From the NCBI GenBank assembly GCA_938091935.1, contig CALKNV010000001.1, positions 62,001 through 126,000 of the forward strand: DNA of 64,000 bases, in the 5' to 3' direction. Source of the DNA: an uncultured Pseudomonadales bacterium (GTDB taxonomy: Bacteria > Pseudomonadota > Gammaproteobacteria > Pseudomonadales > Pseudohongiellaceae). Numbering within the stretch: position 1 is the first letter of the stretch; each line of letters begins with the position of its first letter. The translations under genes and the position numbers were made by a program. This document shows positions 49,993-59,204 of this stretch, in pieces. A model generated the notes under the pieces. That model made no database searches, was not told the origin of the DNA, and saw only the letters and a program-made list of their open reading frames with translations.

Positions 49993-51423
49993 TCAATCGC
50001 CAACCTTGCGCATCTTTTCAACGATGTCTGAAGTCGAGCAATTATCAAGAAACTCAAGCGCTTGCACCTTCCCGCCATAGGAAAGCACAAATTCACCACC
50101 CACAACCTGGTCGATAGTATAGTCGCCGCCTTTTACCAGAATTTCCGGCTTGAGAGACTGCAGCAGTGCCTCCGGCGTGTCTTCACTAAAACTGACGACC
50201 CAGTCTACGGCCTCAAGCCCCGCTAATACGGCCATCCGCCGTTCCACGGGATTAATAGGGCGACCTGGCCCCTTTAATCTGCGCACAGAGTCATCATCGT
50301 TTATAGCAACCACAAGCCGTTCACCAAGCTTTTTAGCTTCGTTAAGATAACCGACATGCCCGGCATGAATAATGTCGAAGCAGCCATTTGTGAAGACTAT
50401 CCGCTCTCCATGGGCTCGTGCATCCTGCACCGCAATGGCGAGCTGGTCTGATGTCATAACACCCTGGCCTGAATCTTGCTCCCCCAAAATCGCACGACGC
50501 AGCTCTGGCCCGCTTATAGCTGCGGTACCAAGCTTGCCAACCACCAGGCCTGCCGCGATGTTAGCCAGTGCTGTGGCATCTGCCATGGTCTCGCCCGCTG
50601 CTAATGCTGCTGCCAAAACTGATATAACGGTATCACCTGCGCCAGTAACATCGAAAACCTCCTGCGCTTTGGCAGGCAGATGCAGCTCCGGCGAGTCCGG
50701 GCGAACGAGTGTCATACCGTGTTCACCGCGGGTGATAAGCATGGCCTCAAGTTCAAGATCCTTGACCAGCTGCATACCCTTGCTCACAAGATCTGTTTCA
50801 TTCGCGCAGTGGCCGACCACAGCTTCGAATTCATTCAAATTGGGCGTAATCAGAGTAGCGCCCCGGTACTTATCGAAATCTGAGCCTTTGGGGTCCACGA
50901 TAACCGGAATGCCATGATCTCTGCCAAGCTTTATTAGAGGTTCAATTTCCTGCAGAGCACCCTTGGCATAATCCGACAGAACCATAGCTTGGGTGTTGGC
51001 GATCTGATCTTTCGCTTTAATCAGCAAACTGGTTACGTCTTGTTTTTCGAATGCTTGTTCAAAATCAGCTCTTATTAGCTGTTGATGCTGACTGATGACT
51101 CGAAGCTTGGTGATAGTGGGCTTGCCGGGGCACTGGATGAAATCGCAAAGCACTCCTGCTGCGGTGAGCCGGGACTCAAGCTCGGCACCGCTCTCATCCT
51201 CACCTACTACACCAATTATTCGGGTCGCACTGCCAAGAGCAGAAATATTGAGTGCCACGTTGCCCGCGCCGCCTGGTCTGTCTTCCTGGTTTGCCACCTT
51301 AACAACGGGTACCGGCGCTTCTGGTGAAATCCTGTTGGCACTGCCATGCCAGTAGCGATCGAGCATCACATCGCCGATGACAAGCAGTCTAGCGTCCTGA
51401 AAGGACGGCATTTCCAATTTCAT
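49993..51423 (-). CDS. hldE: Bifunctional heptose-7-phosphate kinase / heptose-1-phosphate adenylyltransferase
   Basis: Ribokinase domain (DVTGAGDTVISVLAAAL) plus nucleotidyltransferase (FTNGCFDIIHAGHVGYLNEAK). Confidence 0.96.
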   Translation of the reverse strand: MKLEMPSFQDARLLVIGDVMLDRYWHGSANRISPEAPVPVVKVANQEDRPGGAGNVALNISALGSATRIIGVVGEDESGAELESRLTAAGVLCDFIQCPGKPTITKLRVISQHQQLIRADFEQAFEKQDVTSLLIKAKDQIANTQAMVLSDYAKGALQEIEPLIKLGRDHGIPVIVDPKGSDFDKYRGATLITPNLNEFEAVVGHCANETDLVSKGMQLVKDLELEAMLITRGEHGMTLVRPDSPELHLPAKAQEVFDVTGAGDTVISVLAAALAAGETMADATALANIAAGLVVGKLGTAAISGPELRRAILGEQDSGQGVMTSDQLAIAVQDARAHGERIVFTNGCFDIIHAGHVGYLNEAKKLGERLVVAINDDDSVRRLKGPGRPINPVERRMAVLAGLEAVDWVVSFSEDTPEALLQSLKPEILVKGGDYTIDQVVGGEFVLSYGGKVQALEFLDNCSTSDIVEKMRKVGD

Positions 51424-51599
51424 TCCTTAAGCCCTTTTTCTCATGTGCCGGTCTCATGTACTGGACTGGTGCGGCAGATAATAACATAGGGTATCAAATC
51501 CGATATCGAACTTTTACCGCCTGGCGTGGGTTGCACGGCCAGCTTTGCTACAATGCTGCTGGCAGCTCATTACCTTAAAAGACCCTGTAATCTCTGACT

Positions 51600-52538
51600 G
51601 TGACGGACCCTACTCGCCAATTTGTGCCACTGGCCCAGTTTAAACATCCGCGCTACTGGCCAACCTGGCTGGGGATCGGCTGCATGTGGGTGGCAGCCAA
51701 TTTACCCTACTCCCTGCAATTACAGCTGGGGCGGTTTATTGGTTTTCTGTCCTACCATTTCGCCCGGGGCCGACGCCGGGTTTGCGAGATAAACCTGAGA
51801 CTGTGTTTCCCCAACCTATCTCCTGAGGAGCATAGGCAACTGGTACGTAAGACATTCCAGTCGAATGGGATTGGCTTCATTGAGATTGCTATCGCCTGGT
51901 GTGGCAATTTGGACAAATATAGAGGTATGGCCACTTTCCATGGCCTTGAGAACCTTGAGAAAGCGAAGGCAGAAAATAAAGGTGTATTGCTGATTGGGCC
52001 CCATCTCACGACATTCGAGATGGCTGGATTTCTCTACTCCTCGATTGGCGAGCTCAATGGAACTTATCGAGCAAATGACAAGAACCCCCTGTTCGATGCG
52101 TTTATGTACAACGGGCGCCATCGCCTTTATCCAGGCTTGTTTGAGCGGAAGGACATCAGGGGTGCTATGCGCTGCCTAAAAAAAGGCGGGTTGCTCTGGT
52201 ATGCTCCCGATCAGGACTATGGCGCCCAACACTCGGTTTTCGTACCCTTTTTTGGTAACCTCGCGGCTACGATCACCGCCGGTAGTCGCTTTGCGAAGTT
52301 CAATGGCTCTCCGGTGGTGTTTTTCAGCCACTACAGAAAGCCCGACAACTCTGGCTACGAAATACACTTCAGCCCAGTGCTGGAAGACTACCCCAGCGGC
52401 GACGATGAAGAAGATGGCAGAATCATCAACCGCTGGGTAGAGGCGGCTATACGCAAACAGCCCGACCAATACCTCTGGCTGCATAAGCGTTTCAAGACGC
52501 CACTCCCCGGAAAAAAAGAAAACCCCTACAGCTCATGA
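51600..52538 (+). CDS. lpxL: Lipid A acyltransferase (LpxL/HtrB family)
   Basis: LLIGPHLTTFEMAG (HX4E), LWYAPDQDYGAQHSVFVPFFGNLAATITAGSRFAK; GTG start. Confidence 0.9.
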   Translation: MTDPTRQFVPLAQFKHPRYWPTWLGIGCMWVAANLPYSLQLQLGRFIGFLSYHFARGRRRVCEINLRLCFPNLSPEEHRQLVRKTFQSNGIGFIEIAIAWCGNLDKYRGMATFHGLENLEKAKAENKGVLLIGPHLTTFEMAGFLYSSIGELNGTYRANDKNPLFDAFMYNGRHRLYPGLFERKDIRGAMRCLKKGGLLWYAPDQDYGAQHSVFVPFFGNLAATITAGSRFAKFNGSPVVFFSHYRKPDNSGYEIHFSPVLEDYPSGDDEEDGRIINRWVEAAIRKQPDQYLWLHKRFKTPLPGKKENPYSS

Positions 52539-54040
52539 GCTCAAAAAACTGGCAACAATGGGATATACGACTCCTGGCAGTATTGGCAAGTCTGGCACTG
52601 TCTGGATTTGCCGTGGTGTTTGCCTCTCTCCCAAATGATGATGCCTATACCTATATCAGAACCGCAGAAATCTTTCTCGAGCAGGGTGTGGGCGCAGCCA
52701 TATCACACTACACCTGGGCCGGTTATCCGATTCTGATCGGCCTGGTGAGCCTGACGGGCTTGTCTTTGTTTGCTTCGGCCTATGCGTTAAACGCCCTATT
52801 TTTCGCCATCCTGGCTTACACTTTTATTAGCATCGTGCGCCACCTTGATGACTCCAACAGAGTCGCATGGCTAGCTGTATTAACCGTGCTTGCCTATCCA
52901 GAGTTAAACGAATACAGGGACATGGTAATCCGCGACGTTGGCTTCTGGGCCATGCTGCTGTTAGCCCTGTGGCGTTTCATGGTGTTTATAGATACACGCC
53001 AATTCTCCCATTCTGTATTTTTTGTGCTCGCGATGATCGGGGCCATGCTGTTCAGGGCAGAGGCGGTTATCTATCTTGTGGCAATTCCTTTTGCGTTGTT
53101 TTTCCAGAGCGACTGTAATACCCAACAGAATCGCCGGGACTTCTTAAAATTAGCTGGTTTTATTTGCAGCGTTGGAGCGCTTGGGTTCCTGATACTTTTG
53201 GCTGCAGGGATCAATTTATTTGCATTGATATTGGAATTGCTGCGCATCTACCAGCCTTTTCTCCTCAGCCTATTCAATCCGGATGAGGCAGTAACAGCAG
53301 CTCAGGCAACTGCAATCTTTGGCGAGTATGCCGGGATTTTTTCCCGAGACTATGTATCTGCAGTTATCGCTGTAGGCTTAAGCGTGGTGCTAGTGATGAC
53401 CTTGTTCTATACCATCGGCGGTCCCTTCTTCTGGCTACTGGCTTTTGGCCTGATGCGAAAGCACATTCGCTGGCATAGAGCGAAGGTGGCGCCCATGCTT
53501 GCCGTGTTGCTGGCAAACCTCTTTATATTGGTTGTGTTTCTTTACATCACCAAGTTTCTTACCGGGCGCTATGCCCTTGTATTTGGTCTTATGGCCGCTA
53601 CTCTGGTTCCATTTCTAGTCTGCAGCATCGTAGAGCGAAACCGAGGCGGTAATTGGGAGCAATTTAGCACCTATTTTCTGATATTGTTCTTCTTCTATTG
53701 CCTGATAGATTCCTATGTCAGTTTTGGGAGGTCAAAAGACTGGTTGCTTGATGCTGCAAGTTATGTAGAACTGCAAGCAGAATCTGACACGCAAGTGCTG
53801 ACAAACAATCACACTATTGCCTACTTCTCGGGTCGGGTAGAAAACTACGATGAAATTGTGCGTGAGCTTAAAGCCCAGAATATTTTAGATGTGGCGCCTG
53901 GCACTATTGTTGCGCTAGAAATGTATTATGAAATGAGTCTGTTGGTAGAGCAGGCGTTAGTGAAACCTTCTCTGCAGCTACTGCAGCAATTTCCCAGCGC
54001 CGAGCAGCCACAGATTGCAATCTATAGACGCGTGAACTAG
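52535..54040 (+). CDS. Multi-pass membrane protein, GT39/PMT-like glycosyltransferase candidate
   Basis: Many TM helices; N-terminal LPNDDAYTYIRTAEIFLEQG resembles the acidic first periplasmic loop of PMT/ArnT-type enzymes. Confidence 0.6.
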   Translation: MSSKNWQQWDIRLLAVLASLALSGFAVVFASLPNDDAYTYIRTAEIFLEQGVGAAISHYTWAGYPILIGLVSLTGLSLFASAYALNALFFAILAYTFISIVRHLDDSNRVAWLAVLTVLAYPELNEYRDMVIRDVGFWAMLLLALWRFMVFIDTRQFSHSVFFVLAMIGAMLFRAEAVIYLVAIPFALFFQSDCNTQQNRRDFLKLAGFICSVGALGFLILLAAGINLFALILELLRIYQPFLLSLFNPDEAVTAAQATAIFGEYAGIFSRDYVSAVIAVGLSVVLVMTLFYTIGGPFFWLLAFGLMRKHIRWHRAKVAPMLAVLLANLFILVVFLYITKFLTGRYALVFGLMAATLVPFLVCSIVERNRGGNWEQFSTYFLILFFFYCLIDSYVSFGRSKDWLLDAASYVELQAESDTQVLTNNHTIAYFSGRVENYDEIVRELKAQNILDVAPGTIVALEMYYEMSLLVEQALVKPSLQLLQQFPSAEQPQIAIYRRVN

Positions 54041-54063
54041 CCGCCCGATAAGCCCCGGCCAAT

Positions 54064-55812
54064 CTACCAGCGATCACTCTCCGCGCGCTTCGTTACCAGC
54101 ACATTTTCCATGATTAAATAATTCAGATCTGTACCCATGAACATATTGATGGCATCTTCCGGTGTGCAAACCAATGCTTCTCCAGGACGACTGAGAGTCG
54201 CGTTAATCAGTAATCCGTGGCCGGTGCGCTCGTAAAACGCTGAAAGAAGCCGGTGGAAGTCTGGACTGGTTTGCTGTTTGACCACCTGTGCACGAGTCGT
54301 GCCGTCGCGATACACGATGACAGGATACTTTTCCTGCCATTTTTTGCTCACGGGTGAAGACAGGCACATGAACTCATCCTGGAAATTGTCGGGCAACATT
54401 TCTTTTGCCACTGTATCCAGAATACTTGGTGAGAATGGTCGCCAGTGCTCACGAAATTTAACCTGGTGATTTATCGCATCAAGAATTCCCATCTGGGTGG
54501 GACTGGCTAGGATACTGCGATTACCCAGGGCTCGAGGCCCAAACTCCATTCTGCCGCGATACCAGGCAACGATCTGGCCGTTTGCCAGCAACTCTGCTGC
54601 CTTGGCATGGGGGTCTTCAAGTATTTCCCACTCAGGCTTTTCGCGGTGGATTGAACATGCATTCACGCAATCATCGGTGGTGAATTCAGGGCCCAGGGCC
54701 ATACTATGATGCGGTTTCACCTCAATTCCCTGCTGCTTCACCGCGTAGGCCGCTGCGCCAATTGCTGTACCAGGATCGCCACTGGCTGGATGTACCAGCA
54801 GTTGCTTCACTTTGGGGTGGGAGTTAAGTCTGCTATTCAAGCGGATGTTTAACGCACCCGTTCCGGCAACAGCGAGTCTTCCGGTTTCCTCCAACACATC
54901 ACCAAGGTAGTAGTCCACCAGCTTTATCGCCATTTCCTCGTATAGCTTTTGAATTGCAGCTGCGTAATGTACATAAGGATCTTCCAGCAGATGCCCTGCA
55001 CGGCGGGGACCCAACATTTCCACTAGCCTCGCACTGAAGTAATGTCCTCTGGATTTCGCCTTGTACCGACGTAAGCCAATGGTGGTGATTAGCCGGGTGT
55101 CAACTTTGAACTTGCCACCTTCGAAACGCGCTAGCTGTGACAGGTCATACTTTTCCGGATCGCCGAAGGCCGCAAGTCCCATCACTTTGAACTCACCATC
55201 CAGAATTTCGAAACCGAGGTAATCTGTCAGTGCAGCATACATACCGCAAAGTGAATCTGGGTTATAGAACTCTTTGATGCGGACGATCTTGCCATTGTGA
55301 CCATAGCCAAGAAAGATGTTCGAGTACTCTCCCTTGGAGTCGTTGCAGAGAATTGCTGTTTTTTCTGTACTACCGGCCAGATGATAAACACTGCTGGCGT
55401 GAGCGAGTTGATGCTCTACTGGAACAACCTTTACGTTCTCGTAGCGAATATGTAGCTTTTCAAGCAACCCTCGTAAATCTTTAAAGTGTCGCCGATAACG
55501 GCGATTGCCATTAAATAGACTATCGACGCTGCGATCTGGTGCGTACCAGTGTCGGTAGGCATAGTGCCATCGCGCTTTGCTGAACAGAGATACGGGCGCA
55601 TAAGGTATGGCCACATGCGTGACATCAGAGGGACGCAGCCCGGCAATCTGCAAACACTGTCTTGCTGCCAGGTAAGGCAACTCTTCCTTGGCGTGCTTAC
55701 GACGTACCAGCCTTTCCTCTTCTACTGCGGCGACCAGTTCACCATCTGCAAACAGCGCAGCGGCGGGATCATGACCAATTGCGCCAGCCAAACCAAGGGT
55801 GACATTACTCAT
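54064..55812 (-). CDS. Carbamoyltransferase (NodU/CmcH/WapO family)
   Basis: GLAGAIGHDPAAALFADGELVAAVEEERLVRRKHAKEELP; RGRMEFGPRALGNRSILASPTQ; lies beside LPS core genes. Confidence 0.93.
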   Translation of the reverse strand: MSNVTLGLAGAIGHDPAAALFADGELVAAVEEERLVRRKHAKEELPYLAARQCLQIAGLRPSDVTHVAIPYAPVSLFSKARWHYAYRHWYAPDRSVDSLFNGNRRYRRHFKDLRGLLEKLHIRYENVKVVPVEHQLAHASSVYHLAGSTEKTAILCNDSKGEYSNIFLGYGHNGKIVRIKEFYNPDSLCGMYAALTDYLGFEILDGEFKVMGLAAFGDPEKYDLSQLARFEGGKFKVDTRLITTIGLRRYKAKSRGHYFSARLVEMLGPRRAGHLLEDPYVHYAAAIQKLYEEMAIKLVDYYLGDVLEETGRLAVAGTGALNIRLNSRLNSHPKVKQLLVHPASGDPGTAIGAAAYAVKQQGIEVKPHHSMALGPEFTTDDCVNACSIHREKPEWEILEDPHAKAAELLANGQIVAWYRGRMEFGPRALGNRSILASPTQMGILDAINHQVKFREHWRPFSPSILDTVAKEMLPDNFQDEFMCLSSPVSKKWQEKYPVIVYRDGTTRAQVVKQQTSPDFHRLLSAFYERTGHGLLINATLSRPGEALVCTPEDAINMFMGTDLNYLIMENVLVTKRAESDRW

Positions 55813-55833
55813 AGACTTTCCCCTTCATTGGCT

Positions 55834-56967
55834 TCAGCTAGTGTCACCCGCAGCAGCGAGACTCTCTATGATCTCTGTGACAGCTTGCGGCAACGTATAG
55901 AGCTCAGCCCGTTTCCCATACTCCAGGCCTTTTGCAGACCAGCCTGAAGTGGAAAGGTTCTCTATCATGCCAAGTAGGCGTTTATTGAGCTCATCCTGCT
56001 TAAAGGGTTCTGCACACACTTCTCCGGATTTCGCCTGCTCTACATGAAAAGCATAGCCACAGCTTGCGGTGGTAAGCACCGGTAAACCCGAGATCGTGGC
56101 TTCAAGCAAGACATAGCCGGCACTCTCCATGTATGCCGGATGAATCAGCAAATCAGCGCCCTGCAAGAATCGGGGAATATCATCGCGTCCTGGTAACACA
56201 GTCACAAGCTCAGCAATGCCCAGCTTCCGGGCCAGCTGCAGGTATTCATTTGGCCTTCCCTGACCAACCAACACGTAGCGTGTGCGCTTTCGCCAGTGCG
56301 CCGGCAAAGAAGCAATAGCATGGAGTGCCCGATCCACACCTTTGATTCTGAAACCAGAGCCTACCTGTAAGAGTAGAACTTCGTTTTCAGCAAAGCCCAG
56401 TTCAGCACGCAGCGATATTCGAGCATCAGGGTCGCGACTATCCCTCTTTCTGTCTGGACTGATACCTGGTGGCACTTGATGCAGCCGCTCAGCGCATTTC
56501 GGGTAGTAATCAATGTATTGGCTTTGCTGCAAATGGGAGAGGACCAGGGCATGGGTCTTACTATCAGCACCGAAGACGGCCTCTTCATACATTCTAAAGT
56601 GCTTGAAACGGGGGGTGTATTTATAATATTTGCCACGTTGAGTTGCGGCCTTATGCAGAAAACAAGAATCCGCCGCGAAGTACACATCCAGATGAGGCAT
56701 CTTGTTAAAACCGATCACCAGGTCGGGATCGCTGTTGGCGATCTTTTCTGCCACCCAATCAGAATAGCGACGATAGAGCTTCAATCGGCTCATCGTTTTG
56801 AAAGGCGCCAAAGTAACATTGAACCCCTGCGGCTGCTCGCCCTGCCAAGCCAGCGCATAGACCTCCACCTCGTGCCCCCGGGCCAGGCACTCCGATGCGA
56901 TCTTGAAGAAATCACGCTGCTGTCCACCGTAGGGAAAATAGCGATAGATTAGAAAGCAAAACTTCAT
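55834..56967 (-). CDS. waaG: LPS core glucosyltransferase, GT4
   Basis: MKFCFLIYRYFPYGGQQRDFFKIASECLARGHEVEVYALAWQGE...HPAYMESAGYVLLEATISGLPVL. Confidence 0.92.
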   Translation of the reverse strand: MKFCFLIYRYFPYGGQQRDFFKIASECLARGHEVEVYALAWQGEQPQGFNVTLAPFKTMSRLKLYRRYSDWVAEKIANSDPDLVIGFNKMPHLDVYFAADSCFLHKAATQRGKYYKYTPRFKHFRMYEEAVFGADSKTHALVLSHLQQSQYIDYYPKCAERLHQVPPGISPDRKRDSRDPDARISLRAELGFAENEVLLLQVGSGFRIKGVDRALHAIASLPAHWRKRTRYVLVGQGRPNEYLQLARKLGIAELVTVLPGRDDIPRFLQGADLLIHPAYMESAGYVLLEATISGLPVLTTASCGYAFHVEQAKSGEVCAEPFKQDELNKRLLGMIENLSTSGWSAKGLEYGKRAELYTLPQAVTEIIESLAAAGDTS

Positions 56968-58034
56968 GACGGCGAGTCTTGCAATAACAGTCTTTCAAAC
57001 TGCTGCCAGACTGTTTCTGGCTTATGTGACGAGAAGCAGGGCGGCACGACTGCGAAAGGTTGATCCTGAAATTCATCAGTCACGCCTGGACCGTTGTAGC
57101 CACATACTTTCTTTACACAGGGCGCGCAGTTCAAGTTGGACTTCAAGTGCAGCTGATGATGGCCAAAGGTACCGGATAGACCAGGGTTGGTCGGGCCATA
57201 CAGCGACACAGTCGGCTTCGAGAGCGCTGCCGCGAGGTGACCCAGGCCAGTATCAACTGCAATGACTCCTGCTGACCGTTTTATCTCTTTGGCAATACCA
57301 CCAAGAGGCAAGCGATCTAAAACCTCTACCTGTGGGTTGCCCCGGGCAATGAAGTCGGCGCGTTGCTTTTCTGACTGATCTCCCCAAGGAAGTAAAACCT
57401 TGAAGCCATTTTCACTCGCAATATGTGCCAGGTGTCTCCAATAATATTCAGGCCAGTGCTTTGTTGCCCAGGTTGTACCATGGAGAAACACAATCTGCTT
57501 ATGATTAACTGGCTCGTCGCTGCCATCGATACGTGATGTATCCAGCCCATAATCTATTTCATTTTTATTGTAACGGTGCTGCAGTGCTCGGGAAAAAAGC
57601 TGTCGCACGCGATCCACTGCGTGTTCATCCCATGGCACTGAGTACATTTTATTGTAGAAGAGCGTCGCCATCGGCTCGCGAATCGTATGGTTACTCATGC
57701 CAATGGTAAGCCCCCGAGACAGACGACTTATTATTCCACTCTTAATTAGGCCCTGGGCATCGATTACCAGATCATAGTGCTCACTCTGCAGAGCATGCTT
57801 GAAGGCGCGAAACTCGTGGTTGAGCATGGTCCGCATAAGACTGCGACGCCAGCGTCGGATAGCAACCGGGATAACCTTATCCACAGCCGGGTGCCATGCG
57901 GGCACGTCGACAAAGTTTTCCTCAACCACCCAGTCGAAGGTCAGATTGCGATGGGCGCGATGAGCATCGGTCACAGCTGGCAAGGTGTGTATGATATCTC
58001 CAAGCGAGGAGATTTTAACAATTAGCACACGCAC
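56964..58034 (-). CDS. waaC: Heptosyltransferase I, probable GTG start at 58034
   Basis: VRVLIVKISSLGDIIHTLPAVTDAH; AVDTGLGHLAAALSKPTVSLYGPTNPGLSGTFG; track start 58076 would overlap waaF by 35 nt. Confidence 0.92.
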   Translation of the reverse strand: MRVLIVKISSLGDIIHTLPAVTDAHRAHRNLTFDWVVEENFVDVPAWHPAVDKVIPVAIRRWRRSLMRTMLNHEFRAFKHALQSEHYDLVIDAQGLIKSGIISRLSRGLTIGMSNHTIREPMATLFYNKMYSVPWDEHAVDRVRQLFSRALQHRYNKNEIDYGLDTSRIDGSDEPVNHKQIVFLHGTTWATKHWPEYYWRHLAHIASENGFKVLLPWGDQSEKQRADFIARGNPQVEVLDRLPLGGIAKEIKRSAGVIAVDTGLGHLAAALSKPTVSLYGPTNPGLSGTFGHHQLHLKSNLNCAPCVKKVCGYNGPGVTDEFQDQPFAVVPPCFSSHKPETVWQQFERLLLQDSPS

Positions 58035-58041
58035 TGCAGCA

Positions 58042-59106
58042 TTAGTCCTGTGAATTAGTTTGGGGTATTGTTTCAATTAATTCAGCTACGGCGTCAATGG
58101 CCAGAGCTGGGTTTAGCTCATTGAGGCAGCGCAGATGCCCGTACGGACATTCCCGCTTGAAACAAGGTCGGCACTCAATGTCGGTAGACAGTAATTTTAC
58201 CCTGTCAGCCAAGGGCGGTGTAAAGTCAGGCGACGTGGAACCATACATCGCTACGATGGGCTTGCCTAGTGCTGCCGCAACATGCATCAAGCCCGAATCA
58301 TTGCTGGCTACAATTCTGGAACAGGCCAACAGATCGATTGCCTGTCCGAGAGTGGTTTTGCCGACAAGGTTCGCACAGCGGTCAAAATGGGCCGGTTCTA
58401 TATCAGCCATAATTGACTCGGTGACCAATTGGTCACTTATCGAGCCAAAAAACCATACTCGCCAACCTTCGCTTAGAAGGTTGTTTGCGAGTTCAGCATA
58501 GTGTTCTGCAGGCCACTGTTTGGCTGGCCCAAATTCCGCCCCCGGGCAAATACCAAGTACCGGGGCTTCGCCATTCAGGTGAAATCGATCCAGGGCTTCG
58601 GCCTGGCTCTTCTCACTTACCAGCAAGCGCGGATTAGGGCAATCAGCTGGCGGCTTGGGCGATGCAGGATAGGCCAGTGCGACAAAACGCTCTACCATGC
58701 GCGCGAATACGTCTTTATCCAGGCGCCGAGCATCATTAAGCAAAGGCCACCGAAACTCGCCAACCCAGCCCGACCGTTTAGGTATGCCCGCATGAAAAGG
58801 TATTAGCGCAGATTTGAAGGAATTCGGCAGCACAATCGCCTGTTGAAAGCCCTGCTCGCGCAGCCCTTTGCCGAGTTGCCTGCGCTTTCCAAGGTTTAGC
58901 TCACCATGGGAAAAGTCCAGGTCAATGCTTTGAGCCACCTCTGGCATCCTCTCCAATAACGGCCGCGTCCAGGCTGGCGCCATCACCGTAATGTCTGCCG
59001 CTTCGTGGCGCTGCTGCAATGCCATAAAAAGGGATTGCGCCATCACCATATCGCCTACCCAGGCGGGGCCGATGACCAGAATCTTGTATGTGCTCATTGG
59101 ATCCAT
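58042..59106 (-). CDS. waaF: Heptosyltransferase II
   Basis: KILVIGPAWVGDMVMAQSLFMALQQRH; ASNDSGLMHVAAALGKPIVAMYGSTSPDFTPPL. Confidence 0.95.
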   Translation of the reverse strand: MDPMSTYKILVIGPAWVGDMVMAQSLFMALQQRHEAADITVMAPAWTRPLLERMPEVAQSIDLDFSHGELNLGKRRQLGKGLREQGFQQAIVLPNSFKSALIPFHAGIPKRSGWVGEFRWPLLNDARRLDKDVFARMVERFVALAYPASPKPPADCPNPRLLVSEKSQAEALDRFHLNGEAPVLGICPGAEFGPAKQWPAEHYAELANNLLSEGWRVWFFGSISDQLVTESIMADIEPAHFDRCANLVGKTTLGQAIDLLACSRIVASNDSGLMHVAAALGKPIVAMYGSTSPDFTPPLADRVKLLSTDIECRPCFKRECPYGHLRCLNELNPALAIDAVAELIETIPQTNSQD

Positions 59107-59204
59107 TGATAACAGAGTCTGGCTAGCGTTCCTTTTGGGCGCCCATGACTAGCGCCACTGCCACACCGCTCATTTGCGTGAGCATTTACCTAAAGTGCGT
59201 GTTG

